Positions 19,375 to 27,791 of a stretch of DNA of 64,000 nucleotides are shown one piece after another. The stretch is from the NCBI GenBank assembly GCA_030430755.1, contig JAUIKO010000003.1, forward strand, positions 62,001-126,000. The letters are read 5' to 3'. Source of the DNA: Fimbriimonadia bacterium. GTDB taxonomy: Bacteria > Armatimonadota > Fimbriimonadia > Fimbriimonadales > Fimbriimonadaceae. The notes beneath the pieces are model-generated. The model was given only the letters and a program-made list of their open reading frames with translations. It searched no databases and was not told the origin of the DNA. The number at the start of each line of letters is the position of its first letter. Position 1 is the stretch's first letter. The position numbers were made by a program, and so were the translations under genes.

Positions 19375-21153
19375 ATGAAAACAGATCATTCAGAAATACA
19401 ACCCGTAAATACCATCGATACCCATATGGACACTAACCATGTATCTTCCAAGAATAGTAAAAAATCTTACCCTTTCCAATCTTTTCGATTCGATCTTAGA
19501 CCTGCTATTTTAGACTACATTAAAAACTATAATATAAGTACAGCATATTCAGATTTTTCATCTGCTTTAGTCGTTGCTTCTACGTCCCTCCCTCTTCTAA
19601 TGGCTTATGCTATTTCTTCCAATCTTCGACCAGAAATAGGACTTTACTGTGCATTTGCATCAGGACTTATTGCTGCTCTATTAACTGGATCAAGATACCA
19701 AATGACAAGTCCAGCAGCAGGATTTCATATGTTTGTCATTGCAACGATGTCAGAACATGGTGTGGATGGTCTTTTTACATGTATGGTGCTAACGGGGATT
19801 ATTCTCATAGCACTCGGATTCCTTGGCATGGGAGCTATTATTGACTACATTCCGAGAACTATTATTCTGGCTATGACAAATGGAATCGGAGCCATGCTAG
19901 TGGTAGGAGAACTCACTCGTTTTTTTGGAGTCCAAATACCTTCTCACATTTCCGCCAAAAATATTCCAGAAAAAGCATATGCTTTTTGTCAATATTTCCA
20001 TACCTTTTCAATAGAAACAACTCTTCTTTCCCTTGCTGTTTTTCTAAGTATGTTCTTTCTTAAAAATCGAATGAAAAAAATTCCTCTCGGTGTAATCATT
20101 ACTTTAGGTGGAACATTTTTTGCAAGCTTCTTTAAATTAAATGTTATCACCATTGGTTCTTGTTATCCAGGTGGAATACCTATAGGTTTTCCAGATTTAT
20201 TCCCAGGCTCATTTAATTATTCACTAATCCCAGTTCTTTTTCAAAAAAGCTTCACAATTGCAATGCTTGTAGCTTTTAAATCCATGCTATCAGCAGTAGT
20301 AGGTGATAAAATGGGTGAAAGTAAACATAATCCGAATATGGAACTCATTGCTCAAGGCGGTGGAAATATTGCATCTGCCTTCATGGGAGGAATGCCCTGT
20401 ACAGGTTCTATAGGAAGAACCGCCAGTAATATCGGCAATGGTGGAAAAACTCCTTTTGCTGCTGTTTTTCAATCTTTGATTATCTTTAGTATTGTTTTAG
20501 TTTTTGCACCAGTTGCAAACCATATCCCGCTCTGCGTCCTTTCAGGAATTATGTTTTATGTCGTGTATAGCGTTGGTGAATGGCACCTTATTCCTGAAAT
20601 GATGAAATTAAGTAAGTCAGATATAGCTGTCTGGATTATCACGTTCTTATGTTGTGTTTTTAAAAATCTAGAAACAGCTATGCAAGCAGGTATTCTTCTT
20701 TCTGGTATTCTCTATATTCAAAAAGTTTCATCTAGCACTAAAATAAATCTCTGGAACAATAATCATTATCAAGATCATGTCAGCCATTTATTACCTCTTG
20801 AAATACCAAAAGACACGCATATATACGAGATTTCTGGCCCTATGATGTTTGGCACCTCTAGTAAGCTGCAAAAGATTTCCCATAATATCCAAGATGACCA
20901 TAACACGAAGACGATTATTCTTTATCTTAAAAACATGACCGCTATAGATAGTACAGCGATAGATGCTTTTAAAGATTTATTAAAAGAATTAAAAGCAAAA
21001 AAGAAACATTTATTTATTTGTGGACTTTCTGGTCAAACATATGATATGTTTATAAAAGCAGGTTTTAATGACATCTTGGGAAATGAAAACATCTATAAGG
21101 ATTTACAATCCGCAATCAACAATACAAAAAGTTCTCAATTTAAGTTAAAATAA
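19375..21153 (+). CDS. SulP-family anion transporter with STAS domain
   Basis: The product has 592 residues. An N-terminal cytoplasmic tail of about 60 residues leads to a SulP/SLC26 core of 10-14 membrane segments (SSALVVASTSLPLLMAYAIS, then TSPAAGFHMFVIATM and GMPCTGSIGRTASNI). A C-terminal STAS domain (about 485-580) carries MTAIDSTAIDAFKDLL. The family moves sulfate, bicarbonate or organic anions. The substrate-binding segment keeps the usual small residues, but the anion cannot be told from sequence. A MerR-like gene follows after 22 bases and is probably in the same operon. An AT-rich 276-base region precedes the start. Confidence 0.93.
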   Translation: MKTDHSEIQPVNTIDTHMDTNHVSSKNSKKSYPFQSFRFDLRPAILDYIKNYNISTAYSDFSSALVVASTSLPLLMAYAISSNLRPEIGLYCAFASGLIAALLTGSRYQMTSPAAGFHMFVIATMSEHGVDGLFTCMVLTGIILIALGFLGMGAIIDYIPRTIILAMTNGIGAMLVVGELTRFFGVQIPSHISAKNIPEKAYAFCQYFHTFSIETTLLSLAVFLSMFFLKNRMKKIPLGVIITLGGTFFASFFKLNVITIGSCYPGGIPIGFPDLFPGSFNYSLIPVLFQKSFTIAMLVAFKSMLSAVVGDKMGESKHNPNMELIAQGGGNIASAFMGGMPCTGSIGRTASNIGNGGKTPFAAVFQSLIIFSIVLVFAPVANHIPLCVLSGIMFYVVYSVGEWHLIPEMMKLSKSDIAVWIITFLCCVFKNLETAMQAGILLSGILYIQKVSSSTKINLWNNNHYQDHVSHLLPLEIPKDTHIYEISGPMMFGTSSKLQKISHNIQDDHNTKTIILYLKNMTAIDSTAIDAFKDLLKELKAKKKHLFICGLSGQTYDMFIKAGFNDILGNENIYKDLQSAINNTKSSQFKLK

Positions 21154-21175
21154 AACAACGTTCAATTGATATACT

Positions 21176-21754
21176 ATGCCTATTCATCACTTGAAAACAA
21201 AAGGACCTTACAAAATAGACGATCTTCTCGTCATTGTAAACTCCTACCTTAAACAAGTGTATCAGGATACAATCACACTTCGTGGATTAAAATATTACAT
21301 CCATAACAATATTATCCCAAAACCTTCAGGTAAAAATAGACTTGCCAGATATGGATATGAACATGTGGTGGGCCTCATAGCGTGTAGAATGTATCAAGAT
21401 AAAGGATTTGAACTGAAAGAATTAAAAAAAAACAATCAGATTTTCTCTAACATTGATTCCACCTTGTTTAAAGACCTTGAACAGAAAGTTATCCATTGGC
21501 TTGAAGATAAACATAAATACTCACCTCAACAATATTACATTTCTCACGGTCAAACAGCAACATTAAACGAAAACAACCCGAATTACAACTATACACCAGG
21601 TGAATTCAAACATATCAAAGATCCTATATCGTCTATTGATTACTACGAAAATTTGATCGATTATCAAAATACTACACAAGAGGATCAGAGAAATTTACAA
21701 CAAATCGCTTTTCGAATCATTAATAAACTTATACAAAACGCATCAAATAACTAG
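21176..21754 (+). CDS. MerR-like DNA-binding protein
   Basis: A 192-residue protein whose residues about 35-80 fit a MerR-type winged helix: TLRGLKYYIHNNIIPKPSG is the recognition helix and start of the wing, RYGYEHVVGLIACRMYQDKG follows, then a leucine/lysine helix. No cysteine-rich effector loop is present, and the C-terminal half is polar, with no recognised domain. It lies 22 bases behind the SulP gene, so it may control that transporter or sense its anion; that is inference from position only. Confidence 0.65.
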   Translation: MPIHHLKTKGPYKIDDLLVIVNSYLKQVYQDTITLRGLKYYIHNNIIPKPSGKNRLARYGYEHVVGLIACRMYQDKGFELKELKKNNQIFSNIDSTLFKDLEQKVIHWLEDKHKYSPQQYYISHGQTATLNENNPNYNYTPGEFKHIKDPISSIDYYENLIDYQNTTQEDQRNLQQIAFRIINKLIQNASNN

Positions 21755-21836
21755 AATCCTCAATGTCATCATGAATTCAGTATCAAATTGAGTTTTTCAT
21801 ATGGAAACCAATACTGAATCAATAATCTCTCTTATC

Positions 21837-21869
21837 TCCCTATGAGTATTAAATTTATACTCATAGGGA
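21837..21869. terminator. Perfect 13-bp hairpin between convergent genes
   Basis: TCCCTATGAGTAT (21837-21849) and its exact complement (21857-21869) enclose a seven-base AT loop between the MerR-like gene and the convergent exported-protein gene. AAAATTC follows on the plus strand. It is probably a bidirectional terminator. Confidence 0.6.
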
Positions 21870-21907
21870 AAATTCATAACTTTGTATCTAATATGAACAA
21901 ACGTTTA

Positions 21908-22561
21908 TTATGATGATGTATGAGCGTGTTCTGAAAAGAATGCATTCACTTTCAACTCTGTATCATCCAGTTTTTTCTGATCTATTGGATCTTTAGCAGG
22001 ATGTACACTTGGGTGTTCAGCTGAAGATTTAGGTTGTTCTGAATCGATTTCGGATTTATCTTCAGTATGATTTAAATTCTTACTTGCATTATCTTGCCAA
22101 CCTAAAGCATGCCAGAACTTATCCAAATAACCTCCTGAAGAAGCTTCTTTTTGTGAAGTTTTATCATCTTTTTTTTCAGAATAATCTTCTTTTCCAGTTA
22201 TATACTTCCAAAAAGCGCTCATATATCCATCAGAAGCGCCTGTCATAGAATCTTTTACTTTACCACCTACTTTTTTGGATTGCTCCCAAAACCAAGATCC
22301 TGACTCTTTTGCCGCTTGCCCAATAAACATAAGCTGAACGGTTGCCACTTTATAGGGATATACAATAGATAAAGCAGTTATATAGTTTACAGGGTATGGC
22401 AGATAGTTTATAGCCTTTCTAGCTAAGAAGGATTCGTTAATCTCCTTATCAATCTGATCAATTTTACTAGAGATACTACTAATACTGGACGCTGATGAAG
22501 TTCTGTTCATAACTGTATTTTTTTCAACATGAGTTTGCATATACTCTTTTAACAGGTCCAT
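21908..22561 (-). CDS. Second half of a tandem exported-protein pair, out of frame
   Basis: This 217-residue reading frame has no signal peptide and no good ribosome site (the AAGGA is one base from its ATG). Residues about 45-130 (ARKAINYLPYPVN then FWEQSKKVGGKVKDSM) are clearly related to the preceding gene's AKEAMDKLPTPLN and TWNWTKEKGKGVYN, so the two are tandem paralogues. Its frame stays open upstream of the first ATG, through DLVPGNVEKD, up to an A9 run at 22592-22600; with A8 the two frames would join into one two-repeat secreted protein of about 390 residues. It may therefore be a detached C-terminal half. No family is recognised. Confidence 0.55.
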   Translation of the reverse strand: MDLLKEYMQTHVEKNTVMNRTSSASSISSISSKIDQIDKEINESFLARKAINYLPYPVNYITALSIVYPYKVATVQLMFIGQAAKESGSWFWEQSKKVGGKVKDSMTGASDGYMSAFWKYITGKEDYSEKKDDKTSQKEASSGGYLDKFWHALGWQDNASKNLNHTEDKSEIDSEQPKSSAEHPSVHPAKDPIDQKKLDDTELKVNAFFSEHAHTSS

Positions 22562-23078
22562 ATCCTTCTCTACATTGCCCGGTACTAAATCTTTTTTTTT
22601 CTTTCTCTCGCTCTTTTTCTCCTAGGAAATAGCTAAATATAGATTGATATGCTTGTAGGGTGCGATTATAGACTCCTTTTCCTTTTTCTTTCGTCCAATT
22701 CCAGGTATCTTGTGTTTTCTGAGTAATCATTGAAGGTAAATCATTCACACTATTTTTAACATAAGATTTGCATACTCCGTAAAACTCAGATGGATATAAT
22801 TTAAACATGGCCATGATAAAATTTAACGGAGTGGGAAGTTTATCCATGGCTTCTTTTGCACTTTTAGAATGAGCAATATCACTTTCCAATTTCTCTCTAA
22901 AAGATAGACTCTTATTAGAATCCTCCATCTTTAAGACTTTTTCAGCTTTCTTTACAGATTGAGAATCCGTTTGAGACAAGTCGCTTCCATATGAAAAAAT
23001 CATCATACAACATACCGTATTTACACATATGATAAAGCTGGTTATTTTTTTTATTCTAAACATCTTATACACTTCCAT
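22524..23078 (-). CDS. Exported protein of unknown function, first tandem copy
   Basis: The 184-residue product has a signal peptide (start probably at residue 6; hydrophobic core IICVNTVCCMMIFSYG). A helical region follows with AKEAMDKLPTPLNFIMAMFK and TWNWTKEKGKGVY, paralogous to the next gene. The last 21 residues, after a run of Lys and Glu, are read from the frame that the downstream gene does not use and are probably an artefact of a one-base slip in the A9 tract. The two genes overlap by 38 bases. Located between small lipoprotein frames and the MerR-like gene, it belongs to a cluster of small envelope proteins. No family is recognised. Confidence 0.6.
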   Translation of the reverse strand: MEVYKMFRIKKITSFIICVNTVCCMMIFSYGSDLSQTDSQSVKKAEKVLKMEDSNKSLSFREKLESDIAHSKSAKEAMDKLPTPLNFIMAMFKLYPSEFYGVCKSYVKNSVNDLPSMITQKTQDTWNWTKEKGKGVYNRTLQAYQSIFSYFLGEKEREKEKKRFSTGQCREGYGPVKRVYANSC

Positions 23079-23114
23079 TTATGCTCTCTTTGTAATACAT
23101 TTTTTATCAAATAA

Positions 23115-23327
23115 CTAATTATTTTGCTTAATTAAAACGGGACTCTCAACTTCTTGATTTTTATTGCTATCTACAAGTTCATGATACTCTGCTGGAGTCC
23201 AATTGTAATCAGAGGCGCTAAGATTCGGTTTTATATTATAATCTTCAAATAATTTAAATATCTTTTGGTCTAATTCTTTTAGAGTACTTCTGCTCGCTTC
23301 TAACTCACTCACGAGTTTATCATGCAC
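23115..23327 (-). pseudogene. C-terminal part of an interrupted lipoprotein
   Basis: This 70-codon frame begins at a GTG with no ribosome site. It is in the same frame as the lipoprotein fragment upstream; only a TAG at 23361-23363 and eleven sense codons lie between them. The joined text would give a coiled-coil-forming helix across the stop (KERKTELIRFEN, stop, ADSIKQASEK, then LVSELEASRSTLKELDQKI), so this is most likely the detached end of one 150- to 160-residue lipoprotein. It could be a pseudogene or a genuine amber read-through. Confidence 0.55.
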
Positions 23328-23360
23328 ACTTTTTTCAGAAGCTTGTTTAATTGAATCGGC

Positions 23361-23606
23361 CTAATTCTCAAAACGAATTAATTCTGTTTTTCTTTCCTTT
23401 AAATACTCTTCTTCTTGTTTAAATACTTCATTAGGTACGTGCAATGCGCCGTTACTCAACGACTTTTTTCCTATGCTATCCATACCAGGAAAAATATCAC
23501 TCATTGTAAAACATCCTGTTAGCAACATCGTCAATATGACAAATCTGATAGTATTCATACAAATTTTTCTCAACAAACAATCCTCATTAGTATTTTTATC
23601 AATCAT
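23361..23606 (-). CDS. Small lipoprotein, cut short by an in-frame amber stop
   Basis: The frame has 81 codons; the real start is probably the ATG at residue 17 (MNTIRFVILTMLLTGC), which gives a lipoprotein signal with lipobox LTGC. The mature part is acidic and ends in a Glu/Lys-rich helix that breaks at TAG 23361. The frame continues openly beyond the stop for another 81 codons. As it stands it yields a stub of about 50 residues anchored to a membrane. No function can be assigned. Confidence 0.55.
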   Translation of the reverse strand: MIDKNTNEDCLLRKICMNTIRFVILTMLLTGCFTMSDIFPGMDSIGKKSLSNGALHVPNEVFKQEEEYLKERKTELIRFEN

Positions 23607-23710
23607 TTATTCAATTAATAAAGATTATTGGAAGATATATCAAATAAACCATAGAAATCATTCTCTATTCAACCTATAACCATCAAAACCTAAGATATAA
23701 TTTATACAGC

Positions 23711-24718
23711 ATGCAGTATAGAAGTCTCGGAAGAACAGGTGTTCAAGTCTCCGTAATATCGTTAGGAACTATGACCTTTGGAGAAAGTAACTGGAATATC
23801 GGTACGTCGGACGAAACTTCTAAAGAGATTTTTTTGGAAGCTGTCCATTTAGGAATCAACTTTTTTGACACAGCAAATGTCTACGGCCATGGTAATAGTG
23901 AAAAAACACTCGGTTCATTTATCACACCATCTATTCGAAATAAAATTCTTATAGCCACTAAAGGGCATGGAAAAATGGAAGAAGATAACTGTAATTCTTG
24001 GGGGAATACTCGTAGAAATATCATAGAAAGTTGCGAAGCATCTCTTAAAAGACTAAATACAGATTGGATAGATCTTTATCAGCTCCATCGTCCACATCCA
24101 CAAGTCCCAATCGATGAAACCCTACGCGCTTTAGACGATCTTATCAAATCTGGAAAAGTTCGATATATTGGAACTTCTACATTTTCTGCATGGCAAGCCT
24201 GTGAAGCTAAATACGTAGCAAAAGCATTAGGTACCCATAGTTTCGTCTCCGAACAGCCTCCATATAATTTATTAGATAGACGTATAGAGAGAGAACTCAT
24301 CCCCTATTGCAAAACATATGACATTGGAATTTTCCCCTGGTCTCCTCTTGCTGGTGGTCAACTCTCTGGAAAATATCTAAGTAGCATGCCACCTCATTCT
24401 AGGTATTCGAAAAGTGATCCTCATGGAAGATTTATCGGCACCTGTGCTCCCAAAATACTTGAGCTAGATAAAATTGCTAAAAAATATGAATTAAGTCTTT
24501 CAAGACTCTCCCTATCTTGGATTTCTAGCCAAAAAGGAATTACTTCTGTACTTACTGGCGCCACTTCATTAGATCAACTCAGAGAAAATGTTATTTCATG
24601 CCAAATAGAGTTAGAAGAAAAAATCAAAGAAGATATTGATAAAGTCATCCCGCCAGGATCTCATATTATTGATTATTATAATGCATCTTTTGGGCCAAAT
24701 AAAATACCTTTTGTATAA
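23711..24718 (+). CDS. Aldo/keto reductase
   Basis: An NADPH-dependent (beta/alpha)8 oxidoreductase of 335 residues that reduces or oxidises carbonyl compounds. The catalytic tetrad is intact: Asp53 and Tyr58 in FFDTANVYGHG, Lys84 in IATKGHG and His126 in YQLHRPHP. The start MQYRSLGRTGVQVSVISLGT is typical of the AKR/YajO-like group related to potassium-channel beta subunits. The cofactor region SVLTGATSLDQLREN is near the C-terminus. It stands alone on the plus strand; the NHLP-type precursor gene converges on it with 14 bases between, too little for separate terminators. The substrate is unknown. Confidence 0.95.
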   Translation: MQYRSLGRTGVQVSVISLGTMTFGESNWNIGTSDETSKEIFLEAVHLGINFFDTANVYGHGNSEKTLGSFITPSIRNKILIATKGHGKMEEDNCNSWGNTRRNIIESCEASLKRLNTDWIDLYQLHRPHPQVPIDETLRALDDLIKSGKVRYIGTSTFSAWQACEAKYVAKALGTHSFVSEQPPYNLLDRRIERELIPYCKTYDIGIFPWSPLAGGQLSGKYLSSMPPHSRYSKSDPHGRFIGTCAPKILELDKIAKKYELSLSRLSLSWISSQKGITSVLTGATSLDQLRENVISCQIELEEKIKEDIDKVIPPGSHIIDYYNASFGPNKIPFV

Positions 24719-24732
24719 TGCTACTCACCTAC

Positions 24733-25116
24733 TTAGTTCGTGTACTTCCCTTCTTCTAGTTTAGAAGAGATGGTGAAGCTATCTGTATCGGAATAATGAT
24801 TAGAGGAAACTCCTCCAGATACCTGATCTAAATCCTCTATCCCCAACTCTTCACTACCCTTTTTTTTATTTATGGCATCAAATTCATATGAACTATAGTT
24901 TCCTGATGGATGCCGTAGAACAATCATTATTTCCATCTCTTGTTCTTCTATCAGTGTAATTTTCAATGAACTTACTTTTGATATCCCTAACTCTTCACAT
25001 ACGACGTCTTTGGGATTACTCACAAGTCTCTCTCGAAAAGATTTACTTGATGATGCCATAGCTTCAATATTTATTTTTTTACAGTTAAGGCTTTTTTCTG
25101 TGAATTGCCTTTTCAT
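24733..25116 (-). CDS. NHLP-type RiPP precursor peptide
   Basis: The 127-residue product looks like a nitrile-hydratase-like leader peptide (NHLP) precursor. SFRERLVSNPKDVVCEELGI at about 26-45, then SSLKITLIEEQEMEIMIVL, match the NHLP core, which in this family guides modifying enzymes. ELGIEDLDQVSGG ends at Gly102, the double-glycine site usually cut by a C39 peptidase-ABC exporter. The predicted core is the 25 residues after it (VSSNHYSDTDSFTIS and SKLEEGKYTN): no Cys, eight Ser/Thr. The ATG at 25116 lies eight bases behind GGAG; an ATG just before it is also possible. No modifying enzyme, protease or exporter gene is in the window, so the pathway partners would have to lie elsewhere. Confidence 0.8.
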   Translation of the reverse strand: MKRQFTEKSLNCKKINIEAMASSSKSFRERLVSNPKDVVCEELGISKVSSLKITLIEEQEMEIMIVLRHPSGNYSSYEFDAINKKKGSEELGIEDLDQVSGGVSSNHYSDTDSFTISSKLEEGKYTN

Positions 25117-25299
25117 CATTATTTCTCCAAATGTAAACAATATAATGGTTGGTATAAAATTTGCAGTAATAGGTATTTAGGACTAATTTCTGCTTGTATA
25201 TATTGAAATTCTTTTTTCACGTGAGATATCCTGCTTATATTTTTTTTTAGAAAAAATATTTTTGATTTAAATGATCTAAATAAAGAGTAAAATTTCTTC

Positions 25300-25926
25300 A
25301 TGAAAACACCGTTTTTAAGTATTTTTTTTAGAATAACCTGCATCTTTCTATTAAATTTAACTTACGCTAAAGCATCACAAACCCCTCAACCCACCACCAT
25401 GTATGACATATTAGACTCCATGAAAGTAAATGTTTTTTATGGCAACTACACTCCTACGGACAAAAACACGCAGAAATTATTCGGGAAAAGATGGCTTCAC
25501 TTTGGTATCAATTGTAAAACGGAATCAGATCTCAATGGTACGCATCCTGTATTTTTTTTCGATATTCTACACAAAAAAAGATCGAACGATCTTTCAGAGG
25601 AAAAAAAAAGCAATTCCGAAAACAGTAATCTCCTCTCCTTTTTTTCATGTATGCCTAGTATTGGTTTTTCACATTCCATAGGTTCTGATACGTCCAGAAT
25701 TCAACTATACTCCTGTATTGGCCCAAGAATAGATCTGTATCAGTCGGAAACATCCCAATTTCAATTAGGCTGGCATCTGAACTTTGGACTAGGAGTGAAC
25801 ATTAAAAAACTCATAACATTTGAGGCATCTTATCATCTTGGCAGTAAAATAGAAGAGGTTAATATTGATGGTTTCCGTATATCCATTCAAGCAAGATTAT
25901 TGGAAAGCAAGCATATTACTGGTTAA
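25300..25926 (+). CDS. Probable outer-membrane beta-barrel protein
   Basis: A 208-residue exported protein: signal peptide (about 1-25, ending AKASQ), then alternating polar/hydrophobic strands such as WHLNFGLGVNIKKLITFEAS and a C-terminal strand GFRISIQARLLES. This pattern and length fit a small eight-strand barrel, but no family motif is recognised. It starts divergently from the RiPP precursor region with 183 bases to that gene's ATG, and is followed 62 bases later by the pseudopilin operon. Confidence 0.6.
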   Translation: MKTPFLSIFFRITCIFLLNLTYAKASQTPQPTTMYDILDSMKVNVFYGNYTPTDKNTQKLFGKRWLHFGINCKTESDLNGTHPVFFFDILHKKRSNDLSEEKKSNSENSNLLSFFSCMPSIGFSHSIGSDTSRIQLYSCIGPRIDLYQSETSQFQLGWHLNFGLGVNIKKLITFEASYHLGSKIEEVNIDGFRISIQARLLESKHITG

Positions 25927-25988
25927 AAAACAATCTATAGATATCAATGATCCTCGAATAAAAAGTATATTAGCAGTAAACTACTAGT

Positions 25989-26828
25989 ATGAGAAATAAA
26001 CAGGGATTTACAATTATGGAACTCCTGGCAGTAATGGCAGTTATCGGTCTTCTTAGCGCCATCAGTTTTCCAGCACTCCAGAATATACGACTAAAATCAT
26101 CCCGAAATTCTGATATCAGTTCCATGAAAGAAATTTGGGCTGGATTAATAATGTATAAAGAAGATCATGGATATTTCCCTGAATCCTTGGCTGGGCATGC
26201 AACTGTTGACTCAACGAATAATAACGAACTTAAGGTAACAAAAACTCTTTATCCAAAATACGTTAAAAGCATTCAAGCCTTTAAACCCTCTCAACTAAAA
26301 GAAACATTCCTAACCTCAGCATCCAACATGCTTCCTAATTTTTTCCCTCATAAAAATAATAACACAGAACAAGCTTTTCATTCTTCTGATGGATTCGCAC
26401 CTCTTCTAAATTTAACCACTACAAGCAATCCCAATCAGCGCCGTACAATAAGCACCCTCCCTCAAAATAAAAATTCACCAAACGTAAAACATACATACAA
26501 ATTTAGCGGATATGATGCTATAAAAGTCCCATACAAACCCAGATTTTTAGCAAATAATCAAGAAGCAAACGAATTAAGATACACTCTTTATTGGTCCACA
26601 AAAGCAATCAAATACGGAGGATCCCCCACGGATAATCCCAGGCAACTAGGTTATTATAATCCGCCATCAAACACCATAGTAACATGGAACTCCTCTTATA
26701 GAAAATGGAAAAATAATATCCCAGACACAGATAGCAAGGACTTGGTCCTTTATCTTAATGGACATATTGAAATAGTTTCTTCCTTAGATATGTTCCAGTA
26801 CAGCTGGAGTTATATACCGAGAGAATAA
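25989..26828 (+). CDS. Type IV pilin-like protein (pseudopilin), gene 1 of 4
   Basis: The prepilin signal GFTIMELLAVMAVIGLLSAI begins at residue 6: the prepilin peptidase would cut between Gly and Phe, and Glu5 of the mature chain is present. The remaining 279-residue protein has the expected N-terminal helix and a large polar C-terminal domain of no recognised family. It is larger than major pilins and more like a minor pseudopilin of a type II secretion or type IV pilus machine. It is the first of four tightly packed genes. Confidence 0.85.
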   Translation: MRNKQGFTIMELLAVMAVIGLLSAISFPALQNIRLKSSRNSDISSMKEIWAGLIMYKEDHGYFPESLAGHATVDSTNNNELKVTKTLYPKYVKSIQAFKPSQLKETFLTSASNMLPNFFPHKNNNTEQAFHSSDGFAPLLNLTTTSNPNQRRTISTLPQNKNSPNVKHTYKFSGYDAIKVPYKPRFLANNQEANELRYTLYWSTKAIKYGGSPTDNPRQLGYYNPPSNTIVTWNSSYRKWKNNIPDTDSKDLVLYLNGHIEIVSSLDMFQYSWSYIPRE

Positions 26829-26834
26829 AAAGAT

Positions 26835-27791
26835 ATGCAATATTCGAGAATTTGTCATCAGAAAGGATTTACACTTCAAGAAATTCTTGTTGTTCTAACC
26901 ATATTTACTGTAGGTATCTTATATGCTCTTCAGATATTCCCTACTGGGATTAAATCCCTCAAACGTGTTCAACTAAAAGATGAGGCAGTCCAGCTTGCCA
27001 ACATTATATCGCAACGATTAGAAAACCATCCACATGAAATTCTATTCAGTGATCCTGGACAATCTGATATTCCCGCAAAAGTTGAAGAGCGAATTTCTCT
27101 AAGTAAATGCAGAATCATTGAGAATGAAAACGTTGATCGCTCGAGAATGATTTCAGTGGATACTTTTTTTCCAATATCAGAAATTGATTCAATAACGATT
27201 AAATATACTCCAAACATCGATGCAAACCTTGAACAGAGAAAAGTGTCTTTAGAAAAAATCAACCTTGAATACTCCTTTGATCAACAGCAAAAATATACCT
27301 ATAAAACCTTAGGCAACAACATATTACAAGTCTTCATAAACCCATTTTTATTCTCTAACGGAAGAAATCCATCTATGGATATTATATATAAACCGATTTC
27401 AAATAATATCTTTTACGAATACATATACCAAAATTCTAATTCTACAGAAAACAGTATCAGTAATGCTTCCAAATATCATTTTATATTTGGAAGCATTCAT
27501 CCAAATGAACAGAATCATAACATCTTAAGTTTAAAAACAGGTTCTCTTATAGATAAAAATAAATATATAATCCATCCAGCAATGGGAACCATCCAGTTTA
27601 AGAATTCCAATGATATACCAAATTCTCTACTTCTCCTATTTAAAAAGAAACATCAATTTAAAGCATCCGTTATTATTTCATCACAACAAAATAGTAGAAT
27701 AGAGATTAGCTGGAATCAACTAGAAAATCGCCAGGATAGCAATCATGTTTTTGTTCTTCCTGCCATTCAAGGACATGCAATTAAAACATAA
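26835..27791 (+). CDS. Type IV pilin-like protein (pseudopilin), gene 2 of 4
   Basis: The N-terminus carries a prepilin cleavage site at KGFTLQEILVVLTIFTVGIL, with Glu5 in place, in a 318-residue protein. The C-terminal domain is beta-rich, with FIFGSIHPNE near the end, and is not recognised. It starts six bases behind the first pseudopilin gene and overlaps the next gene's upstream start. It belongs to a minor pseudopilin set, probably assembled at a pilus tip or in a type II secretion pseudopilus. Confidence 0.85.
   Translation: MQYSRICHQKGFTLQEILVVLTIFTVGILYALQIFPTGIKSLKRVQLKDEAVQLANIISQRLENHPHEILFSDPGQSDIPAKVEERISLSKCRIIENENVDRSRMISVDTFFPISEIDSITIKYTPNIDANLEQRKVSLEKINLEYSFDQQQKYTYKTLGNNILQVFINPFLFSNGRNPSMDIIYKPISNNIFYEYIYQNSNSTENSISNASKYHFIFGSIHPNEQNHNILSLKTGSLIDKNKYIIHPAMGTIQFKNSNDIPNSLLLLFKKKHQFKASVIISSQQNSRIEISWNQLENRQDSNHVFVLPAIQGHAIKT

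Noticed and set aside
25119-25343. A 60-74 codon minus-strand frame just upstream of the NHLP-type gene, ending at the NHLP start
   Set aside because: It begins at a CATG shared with the divergent outer-membrane-like gene, lacks a good ribosome site and has a Lys/Phe-rich AT-driven composition. A translationally coupled leader remains possible but is unsupported.
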